64,000 bases of DNA from Glandiceps talaboti (Eukaryota > Hemichordata > Enteropneusta > Spengelidae), in assembly GCF_964340395.1 (NCBI RefSeq), contig NC_135549.1, positions 18,713,342-18,777,341 on the forward strand, given 5' to 3'. Of the stretch, positions 38,901 to 50,700 are shown piece by piece. How positions within the stretch are numbered: position 1 is the first letter of the stretch; each line of letters starts with the position of its first letter. The translations under genes and the position numbers were made by a program. Below the pieces are notes generated by a model that ran no database searches, was not told the origin of the DNA, and was given only the letters and a program-made list of their open reading frames with translations.

Positions 38901-41900
38901 GGTTACCTTGTAATTTGTATGCCTTTTACCACAAGGTTCAAACCTGCTCATTGCTGGCTGGGTTTGATTTATAAGAGGTATGTACAACATGTAGGTAAGA
39001 AGGGTGATGCTCATTCTGGCCAATGCTACCAAACAATTTAACAAATTTCAGAATTTATTTAGACCAATAAAGATTATCATTATAATTAATTAATTAATTG
39101 CTTGAATTCTATGTTTCTATTCATGTAGCAGTACTTAAGATGCTTTCAATTCACTCGTATGCTAACCTAAGTTTGTTTATTTTAGGGTTACATTGCTTGG
39201 TTGTAAGTCAACGTATGTAGACCAGGTACAGACATTGATAAATTCTGACTTGTGTGAAGATAAGGTATATTCTGTCTATGAAGTGGTTGAGCACATCATT
39301 AATGTTCTAGATGTTGCCCCAACTGATAGGTAAGCACACTACAGACACAATTATTTGTAATTCAAATCAACACAATTGTATTCAATCCAATTCAATTCAG
39401 TTTGATTTATTTTGATTCAATCTAATCTAATGTAGTTGAATTCAGTTCAATTTAATTTGATTTGATTTAATTCAGTTCAATCCAATCCGATTCAATTTGG
39501 TTTAAATCGATGTGATTCAAATTCAGTTTGTCAATTTAATTGAGTTCAAGCCAAATTATTTGTTGTATATGGTAATAGAATTTTGCTTCTGGACCTATCA
39601 CTAGTATCAGTAAAGAAATAATGTTAAAGACTAAGGAATTGTCAGGAGCAGCTGCTCTAGTAGTTTCACTACATAAAATTCTGTTATTGTAAGTGGCATG
39701 ACTTCAGAACAGACAAATAATTCAAGTTCTTTTGTTTACAGCCTGATGATAAATACTGATGTCAAGTACAAATACTGTTCGCGGTTTTTGAAGTTGAACC
39801 ATGTGAAGTCAGTGTGTGGATGGAGATACAAATGTCTCACTCCTTATCAAGCCTGTCAAACTCATTTCTCTGCTCAGGACAGTGGTGGCTCATCCTATAC
39901 AGTAAGTTCTTGTGATCGGAAGTGGGTCTCAAAAATGCATATAATGCAGAATAGTGAGACTTTGGTCTAAAAATGTTTAACAAAAAAGAATAGAGAGGCG
40001 ATTTGGTCTAAATAATGTTTAACAAAAAAAGGATAGTGGAGATTGATTGTACTTTGTTTCATAAGGTACTGATGTAAGTAGCATGTAAACCAAATGAAAA
40101 TATACTTGGAAAAATCATTTGTACAAGTTAAGTACAAGTTCCACTCCTAAGGATTCTTATTTACATTGTATACATTCTGCTTAAAGTCTGATGTGGAAAT
40201 ATGGCTTGAGTACTACCTCTATTTCCATCACAGAGGTTAATAAAGCAATCCAACCATATTCCCTCATCAGATTTTAATCAGATTGCATATTTGTATGTAC
40301 CATAAGTTCATTATCATTTACATAGATTTTTCCTTGTGTCTTTTTCTAATAGAACAATCACCAGACTAGTAACCCAACAATCATAGATGACTTTACAGAC
40401 ATGTCTTCAGACTACTGTGGTATTTGTTATGATGTCATCAGTGGTTCACAAGATGCTACATCTCTGCACAATTGTAGACATTGGTTTTGTAACAGCTGTT
40501 GGAGAATGCATGTCAGTGCCAGAGTTCAGCAGGGAGATATCTCAATAACATGCCCAGTAAGTCTTGATTATAATCTGTCAGTCTTGTTAGTGGAGTTTTT
40601 GCCTTCCAGATCTGAATTTGATGTAAAAACTTCTCTTTTTTTTAAAATCTATATTATGTTTAACAAGTCTTAATACTCAGAAATTAAGGTTGTGTACTAA
40701 TAGTAATAGGTACAAGGTACACTTTTAAATAAGAGTTTAGACTCTGTGAGAAGCATAAACAGGTCACAGATATTAACCTGTATGTAAATATTTTTTATGT
40801 TTTATTTTGCATTTTATACATGCTTGGTAGGTTTAATAAATGAACAAAGCTGTTGTTCCCTTGTCTACAAAGCAGCCAGGAATATCATAGTGAGTGTATG
40901 CTAAATATAAGATGGCAAGTAATATGCAGTACTAGTATTAATACTCAGATTTATTTTCATTCTGATAGGAATATAAATGTAAAGAAATGGTTGATTTAGT
41001 AACATTGATGTCTGTAATGACAGTCAGTCAGTACTACAACTACACAAGACAACAAAGTGAAAGCAAACTCAACTCCAAATTAAACTACCAGTGGTGCCCA
41101 TCTTCAAAATGTGGCAGAATTGTCCAATTTGACCAGACTTGTCAAAGCACAAGTGTATCTGTCAACTGTGATTGTGGTAAACTGTGGTGCTCTGAATGTA
41201 AAGAAGAGGCCCATTGGCCAGCTACGTGTGACCAGGCGACAACTTATAGAGACTTGAGAAAAAATAATGGTGAGTTTTAGTACCCAAGGAGTTGAAATGT
41301 ACTTAGAATAATAGATTTATAACGCCTGTACTTACTAAAAATTTGTTGTTGTTGAACTACTTCAATTACATGTTACTCATGTTTAGCAAATAGTTAACAG
41401 AAGCGTCGACACCAATGAATTTTTTCAATCTTCATGTATACTCTTTATTTCAGTGTTAATATTGTTTTAATCATTTATTGTTATTCAGATACCATTTGAT
41501 CTACAGCTGTTGTAGCTACGATTTAATTACATTTTTTCCCCTCTATACAGGTGATGACAATAGTCATACATCTCCTTTAATATCCTATGTAAAAGTGAAG
41601 AAATGTCCTGAATGTAGACACCCAATGGAGAAGAATGGTGGCTGTCCAAATATGACATGTCGTTGTGGGATTCGTTTCTGTTGGGATTGTTTAACAAGTT
41701 TGGATAGTACTGATCATGGATGGCTCAGTTGTCAAAGGAATAGAAGAGATTTGGAGGTGCGTTTTGACCAGAATGCTCAATGTAACATAGTTGAATACAG
41801 TATTTATAAATCAGGATTAGGTGTTAAGAACAACTTTGGGCTTAAGAGTCTTAATCAAATTTATTTACTTATCATTCATTTGAACTATGTGTGCATGAAT

Positions 41901-44412
41901 GTTTTAAAACATGTATTATTTCATATCTACCTGTGATTACTTGCACTGATGTGCTCAGATACCAATGGTATTTGCACTGCAGTGCAACACACTATAACAT
42001 TATTGCATACCGGTATGCAAATGATATGTCAATGATGTAGCAATCATTCCTAGTACTAAAAAGCATGTGATTGCAAAGTATCATTTTTACGAAAGTGTGC
42101 AATTTCAGATAGATATATGTGATAATAACAGAACCCTTTGATATGTGAGTGCCAGTGTGGGTATTCAGGAGTATTAACACTCATACTTCCAGTGTTTTCT
42201 GCTGCACTTTCACTTGCTATATGCTCATGAAGTACAGCTGCAGAGCACACTGCAAGCACTTGAGCAAATACCGTAACTAGAAGTATGCCACTCTTGAACT
42301 TGAGTATCATAGCGTTCTGTCGTAGTATGGAATATGTTAATTGTAGATTACTTTTTCATATGTCCGTCATTATCTCAGGATGAATCTTTGATGTTTACAC
42401 TACAGGCTATAATATGAAATAAGATGAAGTAAATACATTAATTTTAGCTAATGGTGTTGAATTTTACTTTTTTCCCCCTTTTTAGACGGTTGCATTGTAT
42501 GGATACCATAGTGTTTCTTTTCACATGGACTTTTATCAGATTTCTGTGAAATATCACAAAGCAAGGTCTTACACATCCCTAGCAAATTTTAAAAGAGCTG
42601 CAAAGAAGTTGGCAGGAAAAATGGTAAGATTCATATAACCAATATAATTGCTACTCAAAATTATTACAATAATGTCTGTGAATAGAAATCATTGATTAGA
42701 AAAGGTACCAGTGCAGAATAGATTTGAATTCATCTACTCCAAACAATATTAAGTATGAGGACTTATCATCTACTTTCAACTATACTTTTTGGAATGAGGA
42801 CATTTTGTCTTTAACAAGTTTTTATGGTATACCAATACAGAACACTCAATATTACATTAAAAGTTGGGTGTATTATAACAATCCTTCCATTTTTCTTTCA
42901 AATAGCTTTTGCAGAAGACGAAAGTGAAACGTCATAAACAAAGTGTGCCACTGTATACGAGAGGGTCTGTATCCGATATCAGCAGTGATTCTTCAGGATA
43001 CAGTTCATCAGACAGTGACAAACACAACACGATAGATTTGAAGGAATTGCAAACATCATTATCACATGAAAACAATGACATGTTTATAGACTGCAAACAA
43101 TTTGTAAAGGAGATTTCACAATTCTATGCAGAGGTAAGGAGATATGTTGGTTTGGATTAGATGGTATTGCATCTGGTTTAAGACTTAATAAGCAAATCAT
43201 GGAGTATGTGCCAATCACCATTACGTCATCTGTTATGTTTTTATATCTGTGGAAGGAATTACGAGTGATACTATTTTAATGTGATTAGTAGCAGTGGTTG
43301 TGCTGACATTGGCAATGTTACTACGTTAATTCTATGTCACACAGTCTTGTTCAATAGCAAATGCCACTCATATTGTGAAGACATATATTATCTGTAGCAT
43401 GCAGTTTTCAATGTGGCACCTCTGTACTTTGTATTGTGATATCAAACAGTCTGTAATTAATAATTTTTAGATGTTTTGAGTTCATTGTATAGATTATATA
43501 TTTCCTGTTGTAGAGACTTTCTTAATGCTTAAAGTTAAACATGATTAATATTTTGTTCCACAGATTGTTTATGTGACTGAGCATGTTGCAGTGTTATGTG
43601 GCAAATGTTCAAAAAGAAAGAGAAGTAAAGTTATCCTACAAGTGTTGTGGCAGTTAGAATTCGTCATTTCCATGATTAATCAGGTATGTTACAATATTTT
43701 ACGTCACTTCACAATTGATAGAATGTACTTCTTATAAGCTTAAGAAGTTGTATCTGAGACTGAAAGATAATTTGTTTGAGAATAATATTGTCTGATGCTA
43801 AGAATCATTTATAGTTTATATGTAGTCAATGTTATTCAGTGTCATTTACATCTATGACCAAAATCTACACTCATTACACTTAAAATATCAGTTGTTGTAT
43901 ATGTAAAGGTTCATACCCTACATCATAAAAAGTTGCTGTAATTTTCATTGTTGGTACCACTCTAAGATAACATGTGTTACATGACATGGTGTTACAATCA
44001 AGAATTTGGACAAAGTTAAGGAAGAAAAAGTTGATGCTTCACTTTCTATTTAATTTATTTTTCTATTTCACTTTCCATCACAATAAACATGCCGATACTT
44101 GGTGAATGAAATAGTAGATTAACAAGTTGTATTCTTTCATAAAGCTGAGCACAACTTTACTAAATTTGTGAACATAACTACACACTTTCATCTCAATGAA
44201 AAAATCAAAATTGACAAGTTGAATACTATTACATGTAACTAATTCATCCTTTTATTGTTTATTTGCAGCTTATAGTTGATGGTGAAGATGGTTACAAAGA
44301 GAACTTTCCAGACAGACTGTGTTCACTAATGAGATGTGGTGTTGATGCTATGAAGACTTTGGTACGATATGTCCCCAACTTGCAAAGAAGACTTGCACAA
44401 CAACAACACTAA
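35989..44412 (+). CDS. Ariadne-like RBR (RING1-IBR-RING2) E3 ubiquitin ligase, copy 1, intact; 13 coding exons
   Basis: Exons: 35989-36196 (exon itself from 35938), 36376-36566, 37410-37671, 38030-38786, 39186-39329, 39742-39901, 40353-40556, 40969-41269, 41551-41756, 42486-42623, 42906-43133, 43564-43683, 44269-44412; all in phase, 1020 residues. Residues 1-570 are novel to me: an acidic linker, then a folded-looking part (LPYKFSIDITSAVIGSL, VTLLGCKSTYVDQV). RING1 starts CGIC at 596-599 and ends with CPEYKCKEMVD. The IBR has YQWCPSSKC...CDCGKLWCSEC. RING2 is CPEC (761-764), catalytic-type cysteine NGGC (774), CRC, FCWDC, H798, C803. A helical C-terminal half could be an Ariadne-type domain. 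RBR ligases pass ubiquitin through the RING2 cysteine. The acceptor of the exon at 42906 could instead be 42914/42915, 9 nt later and in frame. The family is sure; the nearest human relative is not. Confidence 0.9.
36567..37170. other. Copy-1-specific segment replacing the exon 3 end and donor
   Basis: Copy 1 and copy 2 match up to GGAAATGCT or GGGAATGCT near the end of coding exon 3. They then diverge and rejoin only near ACCACAAAAGGAGTTGTG (37183 in copy 1, 49024 in copy 2). In copy 1 the new sequence supplies a CAG/GTATGT donor; in copy 2 the exon continues 18 nt further to AAG/GTACAC. The copy-1 segment contains repeated GAGACTCTCAA and TAAACAGT(A/G)AATG words with a period near 58 bp. 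Its ends do not show obvious inverted repeats. Confidence 0.65.
42056..42310 (-). other. Antisense frame with a signal-peptide-like start inside RBR copy-1 intron 10
   Basis: An 84-codon frame on the minus strand, wholly in the intron between exons 41551-41756 and 42486-42623. It begins MILKFKSGILLVTVFAQVLA with CSAA just after, which has the n-, h- and c-regions of a secretory signal. A polar segment follows (TPEYPHWHSHIKG). The corresponding place in copy 2 (about 54050-54285) keeps a Met and a hydrophobic stretch but is shifted out of frame by small indels. I see no promoter or splice partners. It may be chance. Confidence 0.2.
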
Positions 44413-45686
44413 ATCACCATATATGTAGCTCGAAAATTGTCAGATCCTGCTTAATTGATTATGTTGATACAAAACTGTAAACCTTCAATGCATCAAAACA
44501 CACTGACCATTATCACTATTTTACAATGTAACATATTGTCCCAATATGTTTCTGTTATTTACAGTTTATACCAATGTACAATACTTGTGTTTAAAATGAA
44601 ATTTAGCATTGAGTTCAAGCATTATCTGTGTACTACAATTTCAAATAAGGCTTCTAAGAAATGTGAGTGTACTATAGAATACACTGGAGGAGGAAGAAAA
44701 TCACACCTGCAGAAACCCATGCATAAGTTGTAATGTTCAGTTTACAATTTTACAAAATCTTGTGAATAAAACTTAAAGTATTTTACATGTACTTTGTCTT
44801 GAGTGACTGGAAACTATGAACGGCCTTTCCTATAAAATAGAATGGATCAGAATAGATTGCATTGCACACGTAATAGCATATAGCATGGTTTTCTAATGTC
44901 ACAGATTATATAGCTGTTTGTCCAGGCAGTGACAGACAAGCAAGTTTTTATTGCCATCTATGCACTGCTTCATTGCATATCTTTGTCTTCCACCTTGATC
45001 AATGGTATATACAAACTAGCCAAGTTTCAAATACATTATACATAGTCTGTGGACTTTTGTTAGTGGTACAACAGATGAAAAATTATATCAGCTGTGTGTG
45101 TGTGTGTCACTATGAGGGTGTATATCAGACTTTAAAATTCAATCAGGAAATAAAATTACATTTTACTAAATGTGGCAAAACCTGATTACATATTTCATTA
45201 TACATTCAATTCAAATCTCTGTTCACATCTGTAAGAGCCACGTTTTACCCTCAACAACATATACCAAGTCTGTGTTAGTAACTCAATAAATTGCAAAACA
45301 AACTGAAAATTTAAAAGTTTCTTGTACACACAGGGTGTTATTTGTAAATAATCTGGATAAACAAAGTAATCATTACGTCATGTGTCAGGTTCTTGCATAC
45401 ATATTTCATTTTCCATATAATGAAACATCATTATGCACATAGTTTGATTTCTTGTGTTTACTTATCATTACAAGTGATTACTTGCCTTTATCGAGTTTGT
45501 TTACAAATCACTTTGTGTATGTACAATAACTAACTTTTCATACATTTTTGTTTTTGTAATTATTGATATATTTTTTACAATTTTTTAAATACAGCCACAG
45601 AATTGGGCAATTACGTTTCTCAGTGTTTTTCAAGTACCCATAGAAAAAACATAGTAAAGTTGTTTTATTACTAAAAATTACAATAA
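44413..45686 (+). other. 3' UTR and downstream flank of RBR copy 1
   Basis: The TAA at 44410-44412 is followed by a canonical AATAAA at 44765-44770, matched by the one at 57141-57146 in copy 2. The rest, up to the unit boundary at 45686, is conserved with copy 2 but shows no coding exon. A roughly 285-bp block present in copy 2 (57650-57930) is missing here at about 45253. Confidence 0.6.
44765..44770 (+). terminator. Polyadenylation signal, RBR copy 1
   Basis: AATAAA about 355 bp after the stop codon, in a block conserved with copy 2. Confidence 0.65.
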
Positions 45687-46199
45687 TGTATCGTCTTTCT
45701 ACTGTGTGTAGTAAGTCGCTTCATTCATAGCAACATTAATCTTATTCATATGTATAATATAAATTCACGATACAAACCAGTTTACATGTCCCTGACAGTG
45801 GAGAAGAATTGTCAAATTATGTATATCATACTATTTATACAAAGTAAACTTTTGCTAGTCTCGAAGGGGGCCGACGAGCCTCGATTTGATTACCTCGATA
45901 CCACCATTATTCAAATAGTAGCTGCAGCACTCACAAAAAGTCCGTATATATCTGCACATAAACTTGGATGACAATAGAGCAATTAAGCCAAAAACAATCT
46001 GCCAAATGTATTTTTTCGTATGAATAATTGCTTGCGTTACCATTATTATTTTCCGATGAATGGTTCTGATACTGCAACTTGAAAACAAGTTCGGAGAATT
46101 ACTACTAACCACCCCTTTTCTAAGATCGTTCAGTCCGTTCCAAATATAAATCATAACAGTAAATATGGCGACTTGCGTTGCACAACAATCTGTAAATAT

Positions 46200-46325
46200 G
46201 TCTCCGACGTCTACTATTTATTACTTTACTTTCTCCGGCTACTCCCCAAAAGAAACCACTAGCCATCGGTGGGTGACAAAACCGAGGCACAGAAAAAAGC
46301 TCCGGTTTCGAAAAAGGCAACCAAG
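46200..46325 (+). other. 5' UTR exon region of RBR copy 2
   Basis: Homologous to the copy-1 first exon, ending CCAACCAAG at 46325. The donor is followed by a duplicated GTAAGTAAGT. The upstream 400 bp, including the block at about 45865-45970, is also conserved with copy 1, so the promoter was probably duplicated with the gene. Confidence 0.55.
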
Positions 46326-46433
46326 GTAAGTAAGTGACACCGTTTTCAGTTTGCAGCAACGACAAATATCATCAGTCGAGTCTATCACAGATTGTCTCGT
46401 CTGCAACTTGTGTGAAATATTTTTGTTTCAAAT

Positions 46434-46714
46434 TAGGGAGCGATCAGTTTTTACGGCTGGTGGGGGGGGGGGAGGCAAATCAGAGGGGGGTGGGGTCACC
46501 TCAATTTCTGAAAGAAGGGGGGGGGGGAATTTTTACAAAGTGAATTAAGGGGAGAGGGGTCACCCCCGGAGGCGGTACCAGTGGCTACCTCTGGTAGGGG
46601 TGTGTGGCCAGTGCTGGAAACCCCAGGCCCCATTTTAGACCCACTTTGACAAAAAATCAAACCCCATTTTCGACCATTAGAGGTTTTTAAACGATGAAAG
46701 TTACTGGTTTGACC
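46434..46714. other. G-rich insertion at the left of the copy-2 intron 1 composite
   Basis: Copy 2 departs from copy 1 after TTTCAAATTA and enters G-rich sequence with runs of ten or more G (about 46460-46525). Sequence related in character resumes at 47216-47462, ending in another G run, so a larger element appears split by the 46715-47206 foldback. No coding content. Confidence 0.5.
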
Positions 46715-47206
46715 TAGCTGCAATAATTGTAGCGTTTGATGTGATTTTGAGGTTTTTTCGTCTGTTTTTGTGCCCTTTTTCGTTCCAAAGTTTAACCCGA
46801 ATCAAACACTACAATTCCTCTTACACAAACACAAATAGACGGAACCGATTCAGATCTGAATCTCAAAGTTGGGCGGATTTTTCTGCTAAATTACGCCTTA
46901 CCTGGCAAAAAATCTGACATTTCCTAACGGCAACATTAATTACAGAGCCTTCAAGACCCAAGAAGTGTTCAGAGGTACCCCAATTCCGTCAAAATCAGCA
47001 AATGTTACTGTAGCAACGCATGCAGCATTTTGAAACAGGCAGTATGCTGACACCTCGCTCACGTTTTCAACACGGTCTCATCTATTTGCGTTTGCGCTAG
47101 AGGAATTGTAGCGTTTGATTCGGGTTAAACTTCGGAACGAAAAAAGGCACAAAAACAGACGAAAAAACCCTCAAAATCACATCAAACACTACAATTATTG
47201 CAGCTA
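46715..47206. mobile_element. Long foldback element with 9-bp target duplication in RBR copy-2 intron 1
   Basis: The ends TAGCTGCAATAATTGTAG and the inverted CTACAATTATTGCAGCTA begin arms of roughly 130-140 bp each that pair with few mismatches, through GTTTGATGTGATTTTGAGG and ACACAAATAGA-type words. GGTTTGACC lies directly outside both ends (46706-46714 and 47207-47215), a perfect 9-bp target duplication, typical of Mutator-like elements. The centre, about 200 bp, has no coding frame. It is nested in the larger G-rich insertion and absent from copy 1. Confidence 0.88.
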
Positions 47207-47462
47207 GGTTTGACCTAAAGACATTTTCCTTAGGAGGCAACATTTTGGGACAATTAATGAGTTATTATTTGGTTAAAAGGACAATGGACCACATTTTACT
47301 TTTAGACCAAGCAAAATAAAAAATGATGCAAAGTGGACTTATTAGCTCGAAAAAATAGACCTCCATTTTAGACCAAAGGGCTAGAAAATGCACCCCAAAG
47401 GGTGGCACATATACCTACACTCAAATAATTGGAGTAGGTCGGGGGGGGGGGGGGGTGTCACC

Positions 47463-47785
47463 TTAGGCCTAATAAAAAAATTGTGTAGTTCCAATTACGC
47501 TAAATTTTAGAATAGGTGGGGTAAGTAGATTTTTTTTTTTTTTTTTTTTTCTGTGCGTGTCCAGTTTAGGTTTTCCATTGTCTTCCAAATGGTCTCTGTG
47601 TTGTTTACTTCTGATCAGATGTACAGCCATTACAGATTGGAGGAACAGTTTTATTTTGTCTTTTTAAGTTGATGTCAGTTTCTGCATCCACTATTTCTTT
47701 TGAGACTTCACAATTTTTGCGATTTTGTTATTTTTAGGTGGGGTCGGGTAACTGGAACCAAACAATTATTTTTTTTAGGCCTTAG
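47463..47785. mobile_element. MITE family C, copy 2, in RBR copy-2 intron 1
   Basis: Bounded by TTAGGCCTAATAAAAAAATT and GGAACCAAACAATTATTTTT with TTAGGCCTTA at the end. The interior shares CTTCTGATCAGATGTACAGC, CCATTACAGAT and GAGACTTCACAATTTT with the copies at 33755, 59801 and 63437. A poly-T run has expanded near 47531-47550. Absent from RBR copy 1. Confidence 0.85.
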
Positions 47786-50700
47786 GTAAAATCTGTTGGA
47801 GTTTTTTTCTCACTTTCCACCTATTGTAGTACTAAGTATGTTCTCGATATTATTAAAGATAGTGTGATTAAGTGCATCAACTGTATTGTATCTGTATTGT
47901 TGTAGTTTAAATGTGTTTGTTATTTCAGGAACTAGCAAGCTCTGAAAACTGCACTTTTGTGATCATTGCTGTTGTGATTACCCCCCCCCCCCACCCACAC
48001 ACACACACAATTTCCACAGGCACTGGCGGGTATCTCAAACATAAGAAAGTCACTGTGAGTGAAGTACATATATTTTTAACCACCCAAAGTATTTTTTATC
48101 ATTTTATTGTAATTTTCAGAAAATGTGAAAGAAATTATATCAGTGGATGAAAAATCACACACAGATAAGTACATATCACTCTACCATATTCACTGTCACT
48201 TTTTTTCTGTTTCAGGTTTTCATACTGTTTTCTTCAGATACATTTGAATACCAGTGTACTGAAATCATGGATTGTAAATCTAGTGGAAAATATGGAATTT
48301 GTACCAATGAACCCTGAAGAATGATCGTCTTTCTAATTACTACAAACGCTCTCACTCTGCCCAGTTCTATATCACTAAAGTGATCACTAGTGGCTTATAT
48401 ACACTGTTATTACAAGATGAAACAGAAGAATTACAAGAGAAATTTGGAGATTGTTTTAATGATGGAGGACTTGATGCTGCAGGTAAATTGAGTAAAATGT
48501 AACTTTTTTTCTCAGTCATTTTTAATTCTCAATTTTTTTTTGCTCTTTCAAATGGTTACATGGAACACTTTTTATAATATATCAGATTACATTTGTAAAT
48601 GATATTGTTTCTATAGATCATTAATAATTTAGTCACACTTCAAACTTTAATTCAAATTCACTAGCAAATTGTCACAGAAGAATGCTATGGTACAACTCCA
48701 GCAAGGTTACATACAGTTTAAATAAGAGAAAGCGATGGGAGCTACCTGCACTTTTGAAAGAAAACATACAAGACTCTGAGATACATGAAGATTTGAACTT
48801 CAAAGTTATTCTGACAGAACATGAAGTTGCAGGAAGTGTGACTGGAAATGCTGGTGGAAGACAAGCTATTAAGGTACACCCTGCGTTATATTTTGATATA
48901 TATGTATATTTGGTATAATACCATGTTTTCCTTCACAACTGATCAAGGTTTGAGCTTGAATGTGGGATGTATAAGAGATGGGGAGGCAGTTGTACATTGT
49001 ATACTGAATATCATCCAGTCATCACCACAAAAGGAGTTGTGTTATACAGGGTGCATAATTATGTTCAGTGCTTGAAGTGGAGAAAGCAATTATTTCAGCT
49101 ATGATTTGCCAGCCTTTATTGCATGTTGGTTTTATGTTTAAAAAAATTGAGAATTTGGGAATAGGGAAAAGAAAAACATCCATATGTGGAACTGCAATGC
49201 TTGTATCCTGAAGTATACTTACATCATCTTTATTTTCCCTCAGGCTAATTGTATAGGTGTATGGAATAGTAAAGCAGCAAAAGTGGAAAAGAAGCCAAAG
49301 AAGAAGTATGGAAAAACAGAGACTTTACTTCATGAACCCAAGCCATCATCACCAAGAGGAAATACAGGTTTACATGATGATGACAATGAAAATCAACTCC
49401 TACCAGTGCCAGAAATCACCTACAAGGTTGATTATGCACTTCCTCCAAATTCTCATCCAGTTTCCAAAGAAAGTAGATTTTTGAAGTGGAAAAAGAGTAA
49501 GTTAATTTAACTTTAAACATATGTTAAACTGAGTCTTCTGAGTAGTTTCAATTGAGAATGGTCAAAATCAACAGGTTGACCAACATAGATGTGCTTGTGG
49601 TGGAAAGACATGATAAAACATCCATCTATCAGGTATAATTGATTTTTCGAAATTGTGTGTTTGCATTTTCAAAAGTGTCATCAAAACTGATCCTGCAGTG
49701 TCTTATCTCATCACCCAACCCTCCTAGAAAATAATAAAAGACATACTGTACTAACAGCGATGCCATAAATGACACAGGTCCACATATGTCAGTGATTGAG
49801 AAATTATGTAATACTTTTGTCTCTATTTTTTGTGCATCAGAGTACATTAGTCCAAAGTCACTGTCTAAGGTTCGATACAAGACCAAATCTGAAAATGAAT
49901 ACTTGCATGGTTACTCTAAGAAGGACTCAAACAAGCCATCCATGTTTGAAGAAGATATTGATTATGATGATGTAGATGATGAAGATTCCACATGGTGTGA
50001 TGATGGCGATGATAGTGAGTATTTTGAAAGACCAGAATTACCAAGCATTGGAAACATAATCCAAGATGCACTTGAGAAGTCTACGCACAATAATACTTGC
50101 TGTAGACAATCTTATCATCAAAACTGTGAAAGGATTGAAGAAATTAGACAAAATACAAACATGGCATCTACCAGATGTAGTAAAATGTACAATAAAGGTA
50201 ATGCTATGTTTGACTCATCATTTACAATGGACAACCAACTCAGTGGCAATGACTTAAGAGAAGAACCCTTGCAATGGGATGAAACAAGTTCCAGTGTAAC
50301 TGATGTCAGGAATGTACCATTGTGTGAAAACACATCAAATAATAAACCATCAGTGACTCTAAGGGTGCCAACTGACAGTCTCAACCCTAAAAAACTACAG
50401 GATAACTTTGGTGACAGTGTAACTGTTGGACTATCGCTGCCATACAAATTCAGCATTGATATCACATCTGCTGTTATTGGTAGCCTGTATGAAAGAAAAG
50501 AAGAGAACCTTGCAAGACATTTACAGGAAAGTGGCAATCCAGTCTATCTTGTGTTTGAAGATTTGACAACTGAAAAAAGTGACTGTTCTTCAGTCAGGTA
50601 AGAAGCACAATATTCACTAGGAGATGAGTATTAGAAGGGAGAGGTATGTGCATGTGTTGTAAAATGATTGTGGTAGGTCTCAAAAATGGGTTGTCAAGCA

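Larger units (their letters stand above)
34716..45686 (+). repeat. Tandem duplication unit 1 (RBR ligase copy 1)
   Basis: Unit 1 runs from AATGTACCGTCTTTCTCTTG to TTATTACTAAAAATTACAAT. Its start matches 45687 onward and its end matches the sequence ending at 58358. Homology covers the upstream promoter region, exons, most introns and the 3' flank. Unit 1 is shorter than unit 2 mainly because it lacks several insertions, but it has its own replaced segment at about 36567-37170. The two units abut with no spacer. Confidence 0.88.
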
